This document shows positions 23,951-39,690 of a stretch of DNA of 64,000 nucleotides, piece by piece. The position numbers and the translations under genes were made by a program. Position 1 is the stretch's first letter. Every line of letters begins with the position of its first letter. Location: assembly GCF_001640805.2 (NCBI RefSeq), contig NC_066838.1, forward strand, positions 628,030 to 692,029, read 5' to 3'. Below the pieces are notes generated by a model. It saw only the letters and a program-made list of their open reading frames with translations, was not told the origin of the DNA and searched no databases. Source of the stretch: Lates calcarifer (Eukaryota; Chordata; Actinopteri; Centropomidae).

Positions 23951-24659
23951 ATGCTGATGCCGATATATTGGCATTTTGACGCATATTAAAAAAAAAAAAA
24001 AAAATCCGACGGCCGATAAGAGATCAATTTAAAACTGGGTTATTTTGGCTCTGATGCAGCTGCAGCTCTCTGTCTGCAGTCACTACTCTGTCTCCAGCAT
24101 TGTCCCGCCCACAGCACCATCTGATTGGTTACACACAGAGCCATAGCACGGGTAACAGCCAATCAGCAGTGAAAGCTGTGCATGCACAGTGCTCTCAAAC
24201 ATGGCGGAGAAGAGAAAAAGTTTGAACTTAAAACAAAGGTAAGTGAAAGATAAAATAACATTTCAGTTATATTGAAATTTTGGAAAACTTTATTTACTGT
24301 AGAAAACTTTAGAGAGCTGTTCATTTGTTTAAGTTTTCATTTAACTTTATAAGACATGCTGCTGAGCCTGGGAGCTCCCTGCACTTTTTGTTAGAATTTT
24401 AAAACAAAGATGTCTATTGTCTAAGATAAAAAAAAACCTTTAACATGTTGCAAATCTGAAAAGCTGTTTAATAAGCATATGCTTAAAGGCATTTAAATGA
24501 AGTTAAGTGTTGGAGTTTGTATTATTCAAAACTTTGAAGCCAATATTTTCACTTTTACTGTAAATGAATATCGGCTCCAAATATCGGTTATCGGCCCTGG
24601 ACTACTAATAATCGGTATCGGTATCAGCCCTGAAAAAAACGTATTGGTCTATCTTTAAT
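23950..24659 (+). mobile_element. hAT-type non-autonomous element, inverted copy of 49309-49959
   Basis: About 700 bases match the reverse complement of 49309-49959, including AGAGATCAATTTAAAACTGG, two ATTGG/CCAAT boxes in CTGATTGGTTACACACAGAG and AGCCAATCAGCAGTGAAAGC, and the 3' end reading TATCGGTATCAGCCCTGAAA then GGTCTATCTTTA. The first 30 or so bases at the left end are missing or diverged. A poly(A) run lies at 23988-24004. At 24200-24241 an ATG opens MAEKRKSLNLKQ followed by a consensus donor GTAAGTG, which looks like a retained first exon of a transposase gene. Confidence 0.8.
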
Positions 24660-25694
24660 ATTTACGATCAAAAATCCTGTTGTGTGGGGGGAACACCAAG
24701 GAGAGCCCACCATGCACTCTGTGGATTATCAGGTGGAACGGACAGAAGCACAACAAACAAGCAACATCGTCATCCGCCATGTTTATTTACTCTAAAGTCA
24801 CGTTTGACCACGGAAGATTTCAAGTTTTGAGAGTCCAGACTCTGGTTGTCGGTGGACAGAATCTGCTTGTGTGATGTGTGCTGTGTTGGTCTGCTCGTTG
24901 CACACCACACACTAAAAGAACAAAACTGTGAAATCTGACATTATTTGTCGTCGTGTGTGGTCTCTCACATTTTCTAAAAATCTTTCAGCGTGTACCATGC
25001 TTAGAGTAGATTAGATTGCTAACTAATACATAAGCGCAGAGAATGGGAGACATAAAGTTTTCTGTGGTAAAACAATAAAATATTTTGAGACTGTAATATT
25101 TAACACTGAGTTTGAAAATCTATGCAATGCCATGCAAAGTGAAGAGTCTATGGTGCTGTGTCCTCAGTCAGATTCCTGCTGATTATAGTGTAGTGGCCTA
25201 AGCCTCAGTAAATTCCCCTTTTGATAGGAGCCACATATAAAGCTTTACTGGCCACTGAGCTGTGACAATAGAGGGTCTGCTCTCTAAGTTCAGTCAGTCT
25301 GGTATGCAGGGTAATGAATGCTACAATGGGATGGCATAATACAAAAGCAGGACTTGTTTTTATCTGACTGTACTAGGTTGTAGCCCTGCTAGCACAAGCA
25401 ACAGGCCCTCAGGATGGCAAATCACTGTGATGGTCACTTCTAACAACTCCAGGCCCAGTTGGGTGAAAGTAATAGTATGACAGTTTCATTCATTTGCTGT
25501 ATCTGTGAATTTATGTTTGTCAACTCTCCAGAAAACCAGCATTTTATCCCTTTTTAATTTTAAAAAAAAAAAAAAAACACTGGCAGCTGTACCTTTACTA
25601 CATTTTCTTTTTGTGTGACATGTCCAGTGTTTACTACAGATGACTTAATGCTGTGCAATGCAATTGGTGTGTGTTGTATTTTAGGTTCATCAAC
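24660..25694. other. No recognisable gene
   Basis: Intergenic DNA without a motif I can name, apart from a 16-base poly(A) run near 25561-25576. Confidence 0.5.
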
Positions 25695-25755
25695 TTATGT
25701 GAACTTGAAACTTCTGTTGTGAATTGGTGCTACATAAATAAAACTGACTTGACCT
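25695..25755 (+). repeat. Diverged LINE 3' tail
   Basis: TTGGTGCTACATAAATAAAA followed by CTGACTTGACC resembles the ending of the L2-like elements in this window, with a different short tail repeat. Confidence 0.45.
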
Positions 25756-26379
25756 GACTCCTGAAATTTTCTCCAAAACAATCAGTGTGATTGTCTAGAC
25801 TAAGCAGTTCCACTGGCTCATAGAAACTAATGTTGTGGTAGTCAACTCAGGTACCACCAGAACCCCTTGTAAGTTTAATTATAATTATCATTCTAGCCAT
25901 CTGTATGTATTCAGGACAAGAACAATATTATAACAATACAATGACGTGTTTGTAGTTAAAATAGATTGTGTTTGTTCATTATTGTAACTTTGGTGAAGAT
26001 TGGACCATATTTAAAGACAAATTTAAACATACCTCTTAATTAAATATTCAGTTTACCTTTCTTGAAGTGCCTGTTCAGTGTTTGAGTCTGTATTTGAATG
26101 TTGCTTATTATTTATGTTTTCAAACAAAAATATACAATAAAATGAATATAAAGAAAATTCTAAATTAGGAAAAAGTCAGCTAAGTAAAAAGCAAAATACA
26201 ATTTCAGAACAGAGTAATAAAGTATTAAATAAAAATAAAACAATTTAACAAACTTTATTTTTACAGTTAAAATTTCTCGGCGTGGTGGCACTCATAGTGA
26301 CCTCAGCATTTAAAAAAACCTCTGCTACCTGTGTTACATCTTCGTAACTGCTGCTGTGTTGTATTAGAGGCTCTGTCCA

Positions 26380-30159
<3,780 letters not shown>

Positions 30160-30857
30160 CAGCCTCCACTTTTCCAAAACCCTTCTTTTTTTTTACTCCA
30201 GTCTGTCAAAGAAGGGATCTCTTTCCTTCCCAGGTAAGCTCAACATACTTGATAAGTTATTAATGATACTATCTTTCTGCCTTTGGGAATATTCTCTTTA
30301 ATGTAGTTGTGTACACCAGAAGAACCCACAGGTTTTTAACTTAACCAAACCATACAACAGCTAATTTTACTGAATTATCTACCTTTAACAAGAGAGGAGC
30401 AGCCAGTGAAATAAGCTGCTGTAATGATCAATGGGAATTAAAACCTGCAGGCTTTTCTGTGACACAGGACCCACTATCACTGGCTTAAAGGGAACACTGG
30501 CCTTTGATTACTCAGGGCTGAACTCAGGTAATCTTCCTTTCAGTTGACACCATTAGCCTCTTGTTGTGGTCACTGGCTGACATCACTGACACCCTTCATT
30601 TAATACCTATGCTGTGTCAAGTCACTGGTTGTTGTGGTTTACTACTTTTTAGTGTGTGTTTGAACAATGAAGAGTGAAGCCAATTTTTTATTTCCAGTAG
30701 TCAGTCAGACATTAGTACAGGTCAGGAGAGAGAGAGGAGAGAGAAATGTTGCTAATGATCCTCATTTCTGAGGAAAACTGTGCACAACTAGAGTAAGTAC
30801 AGTAAGGCCAAAGCTGAACTAGGAAGTAGGTCTATACACTGTGATGGACGTTTCAAC
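30160..30857 (+). other. stk35 3' UTR and downstream sequence
   Basis: No coding signal follows the stk35 stop. I could not choose a polyadenylation site: AATAAA-like words occur only much later (31547 and 32074 onward). The extent of the 3' UTR is unknown. Confidence 0.45.
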
Positions 30858-31072
30858 TAGAGCTGTGCTATTATTAGTAGATTGGTCGACTAATCTGATC
30901 AATTAATCAGTCAATTGAAGCCAATGTTTTAAATTACAGACACTACATTGGGCTGTTGGAAATTATAACAGGCATCTTTTACTACTATCTGACATTGTCT
31001 GGACAAAACAATGTCATCATTAATTAAGAAAATAATTAAGCAGATTGTCCATAATGTTTAGTTTCAGTCCTA
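30858..31072. mobile_element. hAT-like MITE with 8-bp target duplication
   Basis: A 215-base element begins TAGAGCTGTGCTATTATTAG and ends AGTTTCAGTCCTA, imperfect inverted ends of the TAGGGCTG type. It contains GGTCGACTAATCTGATCAAT and ATTAATCAGTCAATTGAAG, a pattern common in teleost MITEs. Flanks GTTTCAAC (30850-30857) and GTTACAGC (31073-31080) agree at 6 of 8 bases, as expected for an aged hAT target-site duplication. Confidence 0.65.
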
Positions 31073-33356
31073 GTTACAGCAGACATTTTGGGAGGTTTTG
31101 GGGATTTTCAGAAAAATTCTAAGAAATCAGAAATATTTCAGTCAGTGAATTTGGTGATCTATCGAGCTGAGGGAGCCACAATTAGCTGACAAGACATCAG
31201 ATGACATGTTGGCCTAGTCCCTTTGCTCTAAATAGTTCCTAAGCCTGACTGTTGCTGCTGATTTCTGCCAAGGCTTCCCACGTCACTGTTGAAAAATCAG
31301 GATTAACAAGAGTGAAAGTATCTACTGCAGAGTACAGACGTCAAGACACAAACCTGAACTACTGAAAGGTTAACAAGATGACTGATGTTAATAGAATGAA
31401 GTTGTTCAGCTGTGATGGTCACTGCAAAAATCTTTGAATTAACAAATACAAAGATGTTTTTCAAGCTCAAGGTAGACAACAGGTGTTGTGTTGATGGCAA
31501 CTTTTAGACTGGTACGCCCTGGGCCTGAGGGCAAACAACCTGGCTTTAAATAAATACAAACATCTAGGGTGTGTGAGCAAGAGAAAGACATGAGAGTATG
31601 AGGCACAAAATGATGAGTTATTGGCAGTGACAGTGTTTTGTCATTAACTTGACACGTGTATAGGACATGTGCTTTATCTGATTCATATTCACACCTGGCA
31701 CTGAGTTACATCTCTTGTGAAAACACAGAATTCTGACTTCTGTTTGTATGAAATTACTGACTGTTGCATAACTTACTTATTAAAGTGAACACACAGGCTT
31801 TCTTATTTACTGTTAGAGAATACCCTGACAAGCCAGCTTTGACTACTGCATCACTGCCTACTGCTTGCTTACTCAATGATTTGCATGTTTCCTTGCTGGA
31901 ATTGTTCATGCCCTCCTTGCATAAAACCTGAATGGATTGGTGGATGGTGGATTCTGAGAAGTGACTGCATTGTGTTGTTGCTGTTTCTTTTTTCAGAATC
32001 AAGGAAATAGGAATGGCTGTTACACATCTGTCAGCATGATATTTATTCCCATGAATTCCTTTTAGTTGAAATAATAAAGAAGAAATAATAAAACAGTATT
32101 ATTATTTTTCACCTGTACAAATATGATATGTTAGCACTTCATGTATTCCTGTTAGATTGCAAAACACAGAATAAACCTCCGAGTGGGGTCAAAGTTTTTA
32201 CATTTTCAACTGTATGTAAATAATGGGACTAAAATTGGAGTGTTCAGCACATATTATTTCTTACCTGCTCTTTAATTACTTCCTGCTTAAGCTTACTCTG
32301 ACTATGAACGACTATGGATGTAATCACATTAAATAATCAGTCAGAGTGTGGTGTTTATGTTATCTTTATTAATCATGAAATCATGATTGGATTATTAAAT
32401 TTAAACATAGCCAGTTATACAGTAGGCCACTGTTAACATAGTGACAAAGAGCTCTGTAAGTGCTTTTCCACTGAAGTCAAGCTGCAATTTGAATTCCCAT
32501 CACCTTATGTGTATGGAAATATAAAGATTTTATCCATTCTGCATGGAACAGCACAGCCTTTCACCCTCTCACTGTTATCAGTGACACACAATATTTTCAG
32601 TAGTTTTAGTAGTTTTTGGAAATGTTCAAACAGAAAGTCAGCTGACACTTGAAGAGTCATGACATAACCTCATCAATTTTACTACATTCAAAAGACTACT
32701 CTACACCCAAATCTGAGTCGACTAACAAAATTCTGTGTTGGGCACAGCTGCAGTTAATCGTCTCAGTTTTCTATTTAGAGCAGAAACTCCTTGTAGCACA
32801 TTAGTCAGCTGCTGAGTGGATGCTCAGTGAACTAAATCATACGTCTGCTTGTTTGAACTTGAGGCCTCCATTGACCAGGACTAATCCCAGCATTTGTTTG
32901 ACAATTAGCAATTAGCAATCCTGAAACCATTATTTATTAACCCCTTATTGTAAGCCCTGGCCCAGAGACCTTGCCCCCTCACTCTGTGACGTAATACCTC
33001 TTGGCTCTCAGCTGTCAGCAGGGTCGGCGATGGAAGATGCCGTTGTGTTTTAGTCTGCTGCTGCTGCAGATTGGCCTTGTTCTCCTGCAGCGCAGTGGGA
33101 TAGCATGTTATGTAACAAGCCCACAGCTTTGTACTGGTTCAATGGGAAAACCTGTCATCTGTAAGAAAGAAGGATTAGTGGCTGTAAACAGAGACACAAA
33201 GGGAGGGCAGTTGTTGTGCTGCATGTTTTAATTTATGTCAGGAGCTGATCAAGTGAGGGAACAGATGACTTTGCAGTGACGACACTCACATCACAGATGA
33301 ATTAAATTATTTAACACATACAGAAAAACAACCAACCTCTGGTCTGATGGGACATA
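31073..33356. other. No recognisable gene
   Basis: Intergenic sequence. The frame at 33001-33231 begins like a secreted protein but shows no splice or family support. Confidence 0.45.
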
Positions 33357-33720
33357 TAGTACAAAAGTTTGGACACACCTTCTCATTCAATGTTTTTTCT
33401 TTATTTTTATTATCTTCTACATTTAGATTCATACTGAAGACATCAAAACTATAAAGGAACACATATGGAATTACATAGTGAACAAAGTGTTACACAAACC
33501 AGAACATGTCTTATATTTTAGCATTCTTCAAAGTAGCTTCCAACCCTACCTCTGTACAACACAACTGATGGTCTCAGACACATTAAGAAGGCAAGAAATT
33601 CCACAAATGAACAAGGCACACCTGTAAACTGAAAACCATTCCAGGTGACTACCTCATGAATCTGAGTGAGAGAATGCCAACAATGTACAAAGCTGTCATC
33701 AAAGCAAAAGGTGGCTACCA
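33357..33720 (+). mobile_element. Tc1-like non-autonomous element
   Basis: Starts GTACAAAAGTTTGGACACAC and continues CTTCTCATTCAATG, then CATACTGAAGACATCAAAAC and GGAACACATATGGAATTACA. The same series occurs in the same orientation at 46821. These are the end sequences I associate with a teleost Tc1/mariner family. No transposase is readable in this copy. Confidence 0.7.
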
Positions 33721-36700
33721 GGGCTGATATTGTCTCTCTGGGAATCTGGTCCAGTCAGTGTGGGGATGGATTTGTTTCTGTTGATTGATTTTATTATTGA
33801 TTAGTGCACCTATTTTTCTCTTAATTAATTGATCACTTAATCTATAAAATGTGCAAAGATAGTGAGAAAGCTCATTGCTAGTTCCAAAAGTTCTGTCTTT
33901 AATTTGTTTGTTCAGTGTGACCAACATTCTGATACCTAAAGCTTTTATTCAGTTTTATTCAGTTTATTCAGACAGAGAGAAGCTACCTTTCCTCAACACT
34001 GGAGATGTCTGAGCTACAGAAAGATAGTTATTTTTACCTGATACTAAAACTAATAAAAACAGAAACTAGAATTGCACACATAATAATGCACTTGATACAA
34101 GTATGCATGTGGTTTATTTTGAATTGAATGATTGGACTTGAGGGCTACACAGGGCTTGAGTGCAATTACAGAGATAATAATAATAAAAGACTTGATGGAA
34201 GTTTTTCATATTTTTTCTTTGTAACCTGGCTGATAATGGTTAGGGTTAGGATTAGACTTAATATGTATCTGATATGCTGATGCTAGTACTCATTTGTATA
34301 TAAATGCATAACATGAATAAATGTTTTGACAAGGATTCTTCAGATATTCTTTTCAGAAAATTCTAAATAAGTAATGTGAGACATTTCATGTTTGAAGGCA
34401 TTTTTTAGCTCTTAAATGCTGTTAGTGTTCCTATAATTTTTTGTTACTATAGGCTGATATACAGACCAGTACAGAATAATATTTTACAATTACACTGGGA
34501 GTATGTAAGAATTCCCTGGTTTAATCATGGCTTTCTTGACACTGTGTTTGGCAAATACTGAATACATCAGGATGGATCAGGATTGGGAAGTCTCTATAAA
34601 ATGTGTATTGTCAACATCATATCATAACCATGTGTATATCTGTTGTGTGAGTCATTGCCCTGCCCATCTATCTCACTCACCCTCCCTGTCCATCCCTCCT
34701 CCCTCCCTCCCACTCCTCCTCTGCTGGACAATGAGAGTGCTACTTCTGGTTCAGGGCTTATGGAGGCTTGCGTCGGGAACATTTTGTCCTCTCGCTGTCT
34801 GCCAGCCGTGTGCCGCCTCAGTCTAAACCAGGCCAGAGCACTGTAAGCCCCAACCCTCCCCACATGTACAGTCTTTAGAAATCCTTTTTGATTTTATTGA
34901 CAGCATGATCAGGCTTTTTACAAGTTGAGGCATTTTCAGGGTGTAGTCCTTGTACTGCACCCATGAATGCTTCTACACACTGTTATGAGTATACAACTTC
35001 TCTTTCCATGTGTCTTAAATCTTATTTAATGCTCCAAAGCAGTGTGCATTTTAAACAAAGACAGTAGGATCTGAGAAAATGCTGATCTTGCTCTTCCAGA
35101 GGAAATTAGGTTGTTTGGACAGCAGTTTGAAGGCAGGGTATGGTATGTTCCGTATTGGCCCCGTCAGTGGGGGGTATTATGGAGGGGCTGAGAAATGCCA
35201 GAGGGAGGCCACCTTTATGACATTTTTGGGAGTGGGTGTGATGAGCGCATTGGTGTTCTTATGTAACATGATTGTAAAAGTGAGCATTCAGTGGTTGTAA
35301 AGGTTGTAAATATTTCCTCAGAGCCCTCAGGGGTCAGAGCAGGAACTGCAAAAACAAGTTCCTGAAAATGATTCAAGTGAAGCACATCTTTATGCTCTTG
35401 TGTTTATTCAAATGTTGGAAATCGGAGGGTAAGAGGAAAAGTCCCAGTGAAAAAGCGAGTTCAGTAATCTCCCCTTTCTTTATATTTTTTATGTCAGTTG
35501 TCCATAAAAATCAACAATTTGTGATATGCTTTCCAGCACCCCGGACAATCCTGGAAACCCTGTGATCCCACAGTGTTTTGGAATAACATGGATCCACATT
35601 TTTTCCATGCTGCTGCCCCCATTGATGGTGGCTGTGTTGGATCTAATGGGTTGTAAGCTCTTTACACTGTGTTAATCTCCTCACAGTCTGCGTACCCTCT
35701 ATCATGCCTTACAACTCATTGCAGGTGCTGTACGTAGTAAAATTTTGGCCTCTTGGTAGATTCTCTTTGGTGCTTTTGTGGTTCCACTGTTGTGTTGACA
35801 GTTCATATTCTTTGACTGGTTCTAAAAAAGCTGACAGGATTCATTTTGACCTGTAAATAATAGATGTAAAGACATGTGGTCAGCATCTGTTACACAAAGC
35901 AGAGATTTGGATTTGCTGTGTCACTGCTGTTCCTGACTGTACGCTCTGTCCTGTGACAAAACGAGAACGTAAGAACTTCAAGATGGCAGGATTACCTGAG
36001 GGATGCAGATGGTCACACAAACAGTGAAACAAACCCATAACCAATGTGAGCCTTGGCCTTGGAATTACTTGATTAGATTTTCAGCTATTCTTTTTAAAAC
36101 TCTATAGAAGCTCTGATGATATGCTTGTAATAGTCATGTTCAGGATCTGATTTCCCTCCTTGCCAAAAGTCTCTATTCTTAAGACAAAGAAGTGAAAGTA
36201 TTCAAAATTTGGACAGTAATGTTTTTTGGCTCCCAGCTCATTACCAGAAGAATTTCTTTTGAATTTTTGTGTGCTCTCATACACATCTGAAACAAGATTA
36301 GTTTTCACTCATTTAATTGCTTATCTATTCAAGATATGTATTCGCAAAAACCCTTAGATATTGTCTGGTTCCATTGTGAGGGTTTTTCTTTTCTCTTGTT
36401 TTAAATCATAGTACAGTGAATGACTTGGTTTTTTGACTGTTGGTCAGACAGCACAATGCATTTGAGGATGTTGCCAGGGATTATGGGGCACAGTTTGACA
36501 TTTTATTGGCCAAATAGTTGATTGAGTAATATTAGTGGCAGTCTTACTCCCATTGAGTGGCATTATGGTAACAGCTGAATGTTTTCCTAATGTCTGCCTT
36601 GCACAAATGCTTATTTTTTCTTTTTGTCTGGTTATGTTGTTTTTTGTCCCAACCTGTCTGCGCCAAATTCGCTGACATTTATTTTCAGGATTTTAATAGT

Positions 36701-37921
36701 AGTAACACTCTCTTCTTTAACAGTCGTTACTCTAGGTAATTGATCATGACAGAATGACATCTCTTTTAATGGCTACACTGTTTTATTAGTAAGCATAAGT
36801 TCCCATTTGACTCAATGTTATCCCAATCCTTGAAATGTTACATTGTTGACTTTGCCCACTGGTTATCAAACCATCGTATTGCTTTTGGTCCAATCTCTGT
36901 ACTTTCTGGAAATGCTTGGTTAGTTTTGCATCAAGGGGGGCATAGAGGCACACACCTAAACTTACATAATGAACAGTTTTCATGAATGCTAGCCATGTGG
37001 AATGTGTTGCTTTGCATGCCTCATGGCCACAAAACCACCCTGAGCTTGTAAAAAGCCAAAGCTCCCTTTCCAACTGGTAATCATAGAGAGCTGCACCCGT
37101 GTCCTGGGCTCACAAGAAACCAGCCCCCTCTATTTCTCCAGAGATACCGGTCTCTGCTGGTTTTTAACAAGTTAGTCTGCTTTTAGGTTATGCAACAACA
37201 AATGGCTGGCAGGATGGCTGAGGACACAGCGGGCCTAAGTTTGTCCAGTATTTACTGGGATTTAACCTTTGCCTTGTTTCCTTCATTTTTCTTATTTGTG
37301 TACCAGTAATAACTCCAACAAAGCAATACACAGAAAAAAGATATGCTGACTTCAACAAGGGTCTGACCAGAGGGAGTTTTCAAATGTTTGCATGTTTCAC
37401 CACAAATTTTATCAGAGTTCAGCATTCAGTCGCATCCAGAATACAGAACACGAACCACAAACCCTCTGACTGACTGACCAGACTGTTTCTATTGAAAAAA
37501 GAAAAACAAAAAATCAACAAGAGGCAAATACATTTTCCAACATTCTAAATACATTCATACATCCTTATCTTTCAATAGACCAACAGTCCTGTTTATACCA
37601 TATTATATGTCTGCAAAGGCAAACATGTTCACACATGCATGTCATAAATTTTGGACTGCACATGGATGTCTGTGTGGACCCTTGTGGACATGAGCAGATT
37701 TACATTACATGTTCTGCACAGTTGTGTGGACGAGGAAAATGTGAGTGTTAACTCCTCTGAAATATGATGGCTACATTAGCGTTTTTCCAGTGGGATGTCA
37801 GAAGAACATGTCAACAGGCTGAGGACTTGAGTCTAGCAGTCATCTGATCATCTGACAGGAAACATCCTTAACTTTCCTTTATGACTGAGAATTCGGGACA
37901 GTTGTGGCCACTACTTCCAAC
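33721..37921. other. No supported gene
   Basis: A possible diverged hAT-type repeat lies near 33780-33960 (TTGATTAGTGCACC, AATTAATTGATCACTTAATC). A CT-rich, GC-elevated patch occurs at 34660-34850. Frames at 34527-34846, 35079-35300 and 36786-37073 show no recognised domain. Confidence 0.4.
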
Positions 37922-38806
37922 TATGGCTGAACGATTTATCGAAATCCAACTGCAGTTGTGATTTGAGCAAATGTGATTTGCAAACCGCAAAGACTGCGAT
38001 TATTTTTATAACAGAAAGTCAGTGGACGCGCTGTTAGCTGCCTCACAGTTCACACACAGAGCACTGCAGGAGCAACAGAGTGACAGGCTGTAAACTTTAC
38101 AACCACATCTTGTCTTAAAGTGACCAAACCACAAAACTAACTGAGGAGTTAGATACTTGATGAAAACAGAGGGCAGAGTGACAGTGTGATGCAGGCAGTG
38201 TGAGTCGCTCTGGTTCTCTCCGCTCCGGTGTCAGGTGAGAGCTGTATGCTAGTCATGGAGAACGGACACAGCTAAAGCTGAAACTACCAGTGTTATGATG
38301 AGTTAAAAGACTGACAGCATCAACAGGCCGGTAAGAGAGATAACTGAGCTGTGACCAAGATGCCAACTTTGTCTGCACTGTTTCCATATTTTGTATTTTC
38401 CAGAATCCTGTAGTTTTAATCAGCTGTGTCTGTCTCTACTGGCTCTCTGTACCTGTCAGTCTCCTGTCATTCCCCCTCAGTGTATCAGCATTTGAAAAAT
38501 CAGCACAGGCAGCAGAATGACTGATGTAAAGTTACTGCAGAGAAGGCAAGAGAACATGGTGCTACTGTTTGTTCTGTGAGAGTTGTTCTATGGTTCATTA
38601 TGGGAATGTTCTATACCATTTATTGTTAGAATAAATACATTTTGGATTCATATATTTTCATTCTCATCCTTGGATTAGTACACAGAGCAGTTAATATTTC
38701 AATGATATCTTAAATGGTAATGCTCCATTACATATTTCACATGAATATAGTGAATCCTGGACTGAAACTTGACTTTCAAAATTATATCACAAATCAAATC
38801 GCAATC
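37922..38806 (+). mobile_element. hAT-like element, inverted copy of 59524-60449
   Basis: About 880 bases are near-identical to the reverse complement of 59524-60449 (for example AACTGAGGAGTTAGATACTT, GTGTCAGGTGAGAGCTGTAT and AAATCAGCACAGGCAGCAGA). The left end TATGGCTGAACGATTTATCG is an intact hAT-type end. The right end stops within AATCGCAATCACATCAGTCA, about 40 bases short of the full copy. No transposase frame is present. Confidence 0.85.
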
Positions 38807-39202
38807 ACATCAGTCAACACTGAATGCTATTAACCCCTTTCATACATTTAATGGCATCTTGTCCCTTTTTATGGTGGTGGGCTTGTCACCCTGCCTTTGA
38901 GTGAGGCCATTCAGAACAGTTACATTTTGATGTCTTTAGATGACACGTTGTATGAACCGGTTAGTTTTGAGCATACTGGGCCCATTATGTATTTATTTCA
39001 ACATCTGCCCACACGCTCTGTCTCTGTGCCTGTCAACAGATTAAAGTCTGTCATGCAAATGCTCTTTTGAGCCCTTTGTTTTACTGTTTTTGTGTGAGCT
39101 CAACCACATGACCATTAGTTGTTGAGAAAGAATCCACATCAGGGTGTCACAACAGAAGTTATCCGAGGCCACTTTTCATATAGTTGCTTGTTTATAATCT
39201 TT
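38807..39202. other. No recognisable gene
   Basis: Short intergenic stretch with no named motif. Confidence 0.5.
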
Positions 39203-39252
39203 ACAGAGACCCAGCAATTCCCATCATAAGCAAGCACTTGGAGAGAGTGGCA
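39203..39252 (-). repeat. L2-like LINE 3' fragment
   Basis: ACAGAGACCCAGCAATTCCC followed by ATCATAAGCAAGCACTTGG matches the reverse complement of the 3' region seen at 58780-58830. It is followed by AGTAGGGCTGTGCGATATGG at 39254, which looks like a hAT-type end of an insertion. Confidence 0.6.
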
Positions 39253-39552
39253 AGTAGGGCTGTGCGATATGGTGATATGTATTGGATGATGAAATTAAAA
39301 TGTCTGTCGTTTCATATTATGCTCTATTGTTTATTTCATGGTGTTGCAAAGTACACTGGTTACAGCAATATTTTTTCATCCTTTGGATGACGGTTTCCAT
39401 TCTTACACGCCACCACATGGATGCAGGCAGAAACATAAATACCAGCATGTCAAGTGAAGCTGAGATGGAACCGGGTAGCTCTGAAAAATTGACAAACTGT
39501 GGAGCTTGTTCCTAAACGAGGGACTACCTCTTTAGCATGGATGTGGTTTGGT

Positions 39553-39690
39553 TATTCAATTCAGTTCAATTCCATTTTATTCATATAGCGCCGAATCACA
39601 ACAAAAGTCATCTCAAGGCGCTTTTCATATAGAGCAGGTCTAGACCATACTCTTTAAAATAGGTATTTACAGAGAGACCGAACAAATCCC
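39553..39690 (-). repeat. L2-like LINE 3' end
   Basis: Starts with a short CAATT-rich tail, then TTATTCATATAGCGCCGAAT, AAGTCATCTCAAGGCGCTTT and GGTCTAGACCATACTCTTTA, the reverse complement of the L2-like 3' end. Confidence 0.8.

Noticed and set aside
33001..33231. Frame with a hydrophobic, signal-peptide-like start
   Set aside because: Single short frame with no partner exon. The leucine-rich start is generated by a CTG-rich stretch.
34640..34850. GC-elevated, CT-rich patch with frames on both strands
   Set aside because: Resembles an exon in composition, but I found no clean acceptor-donor pair and no recognised protein.
36786..37073. 95-residue minus-strand frame
   Set aside because: No domain or repeat family recognised. 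Considered as transposon-derived but without a supporting motif.
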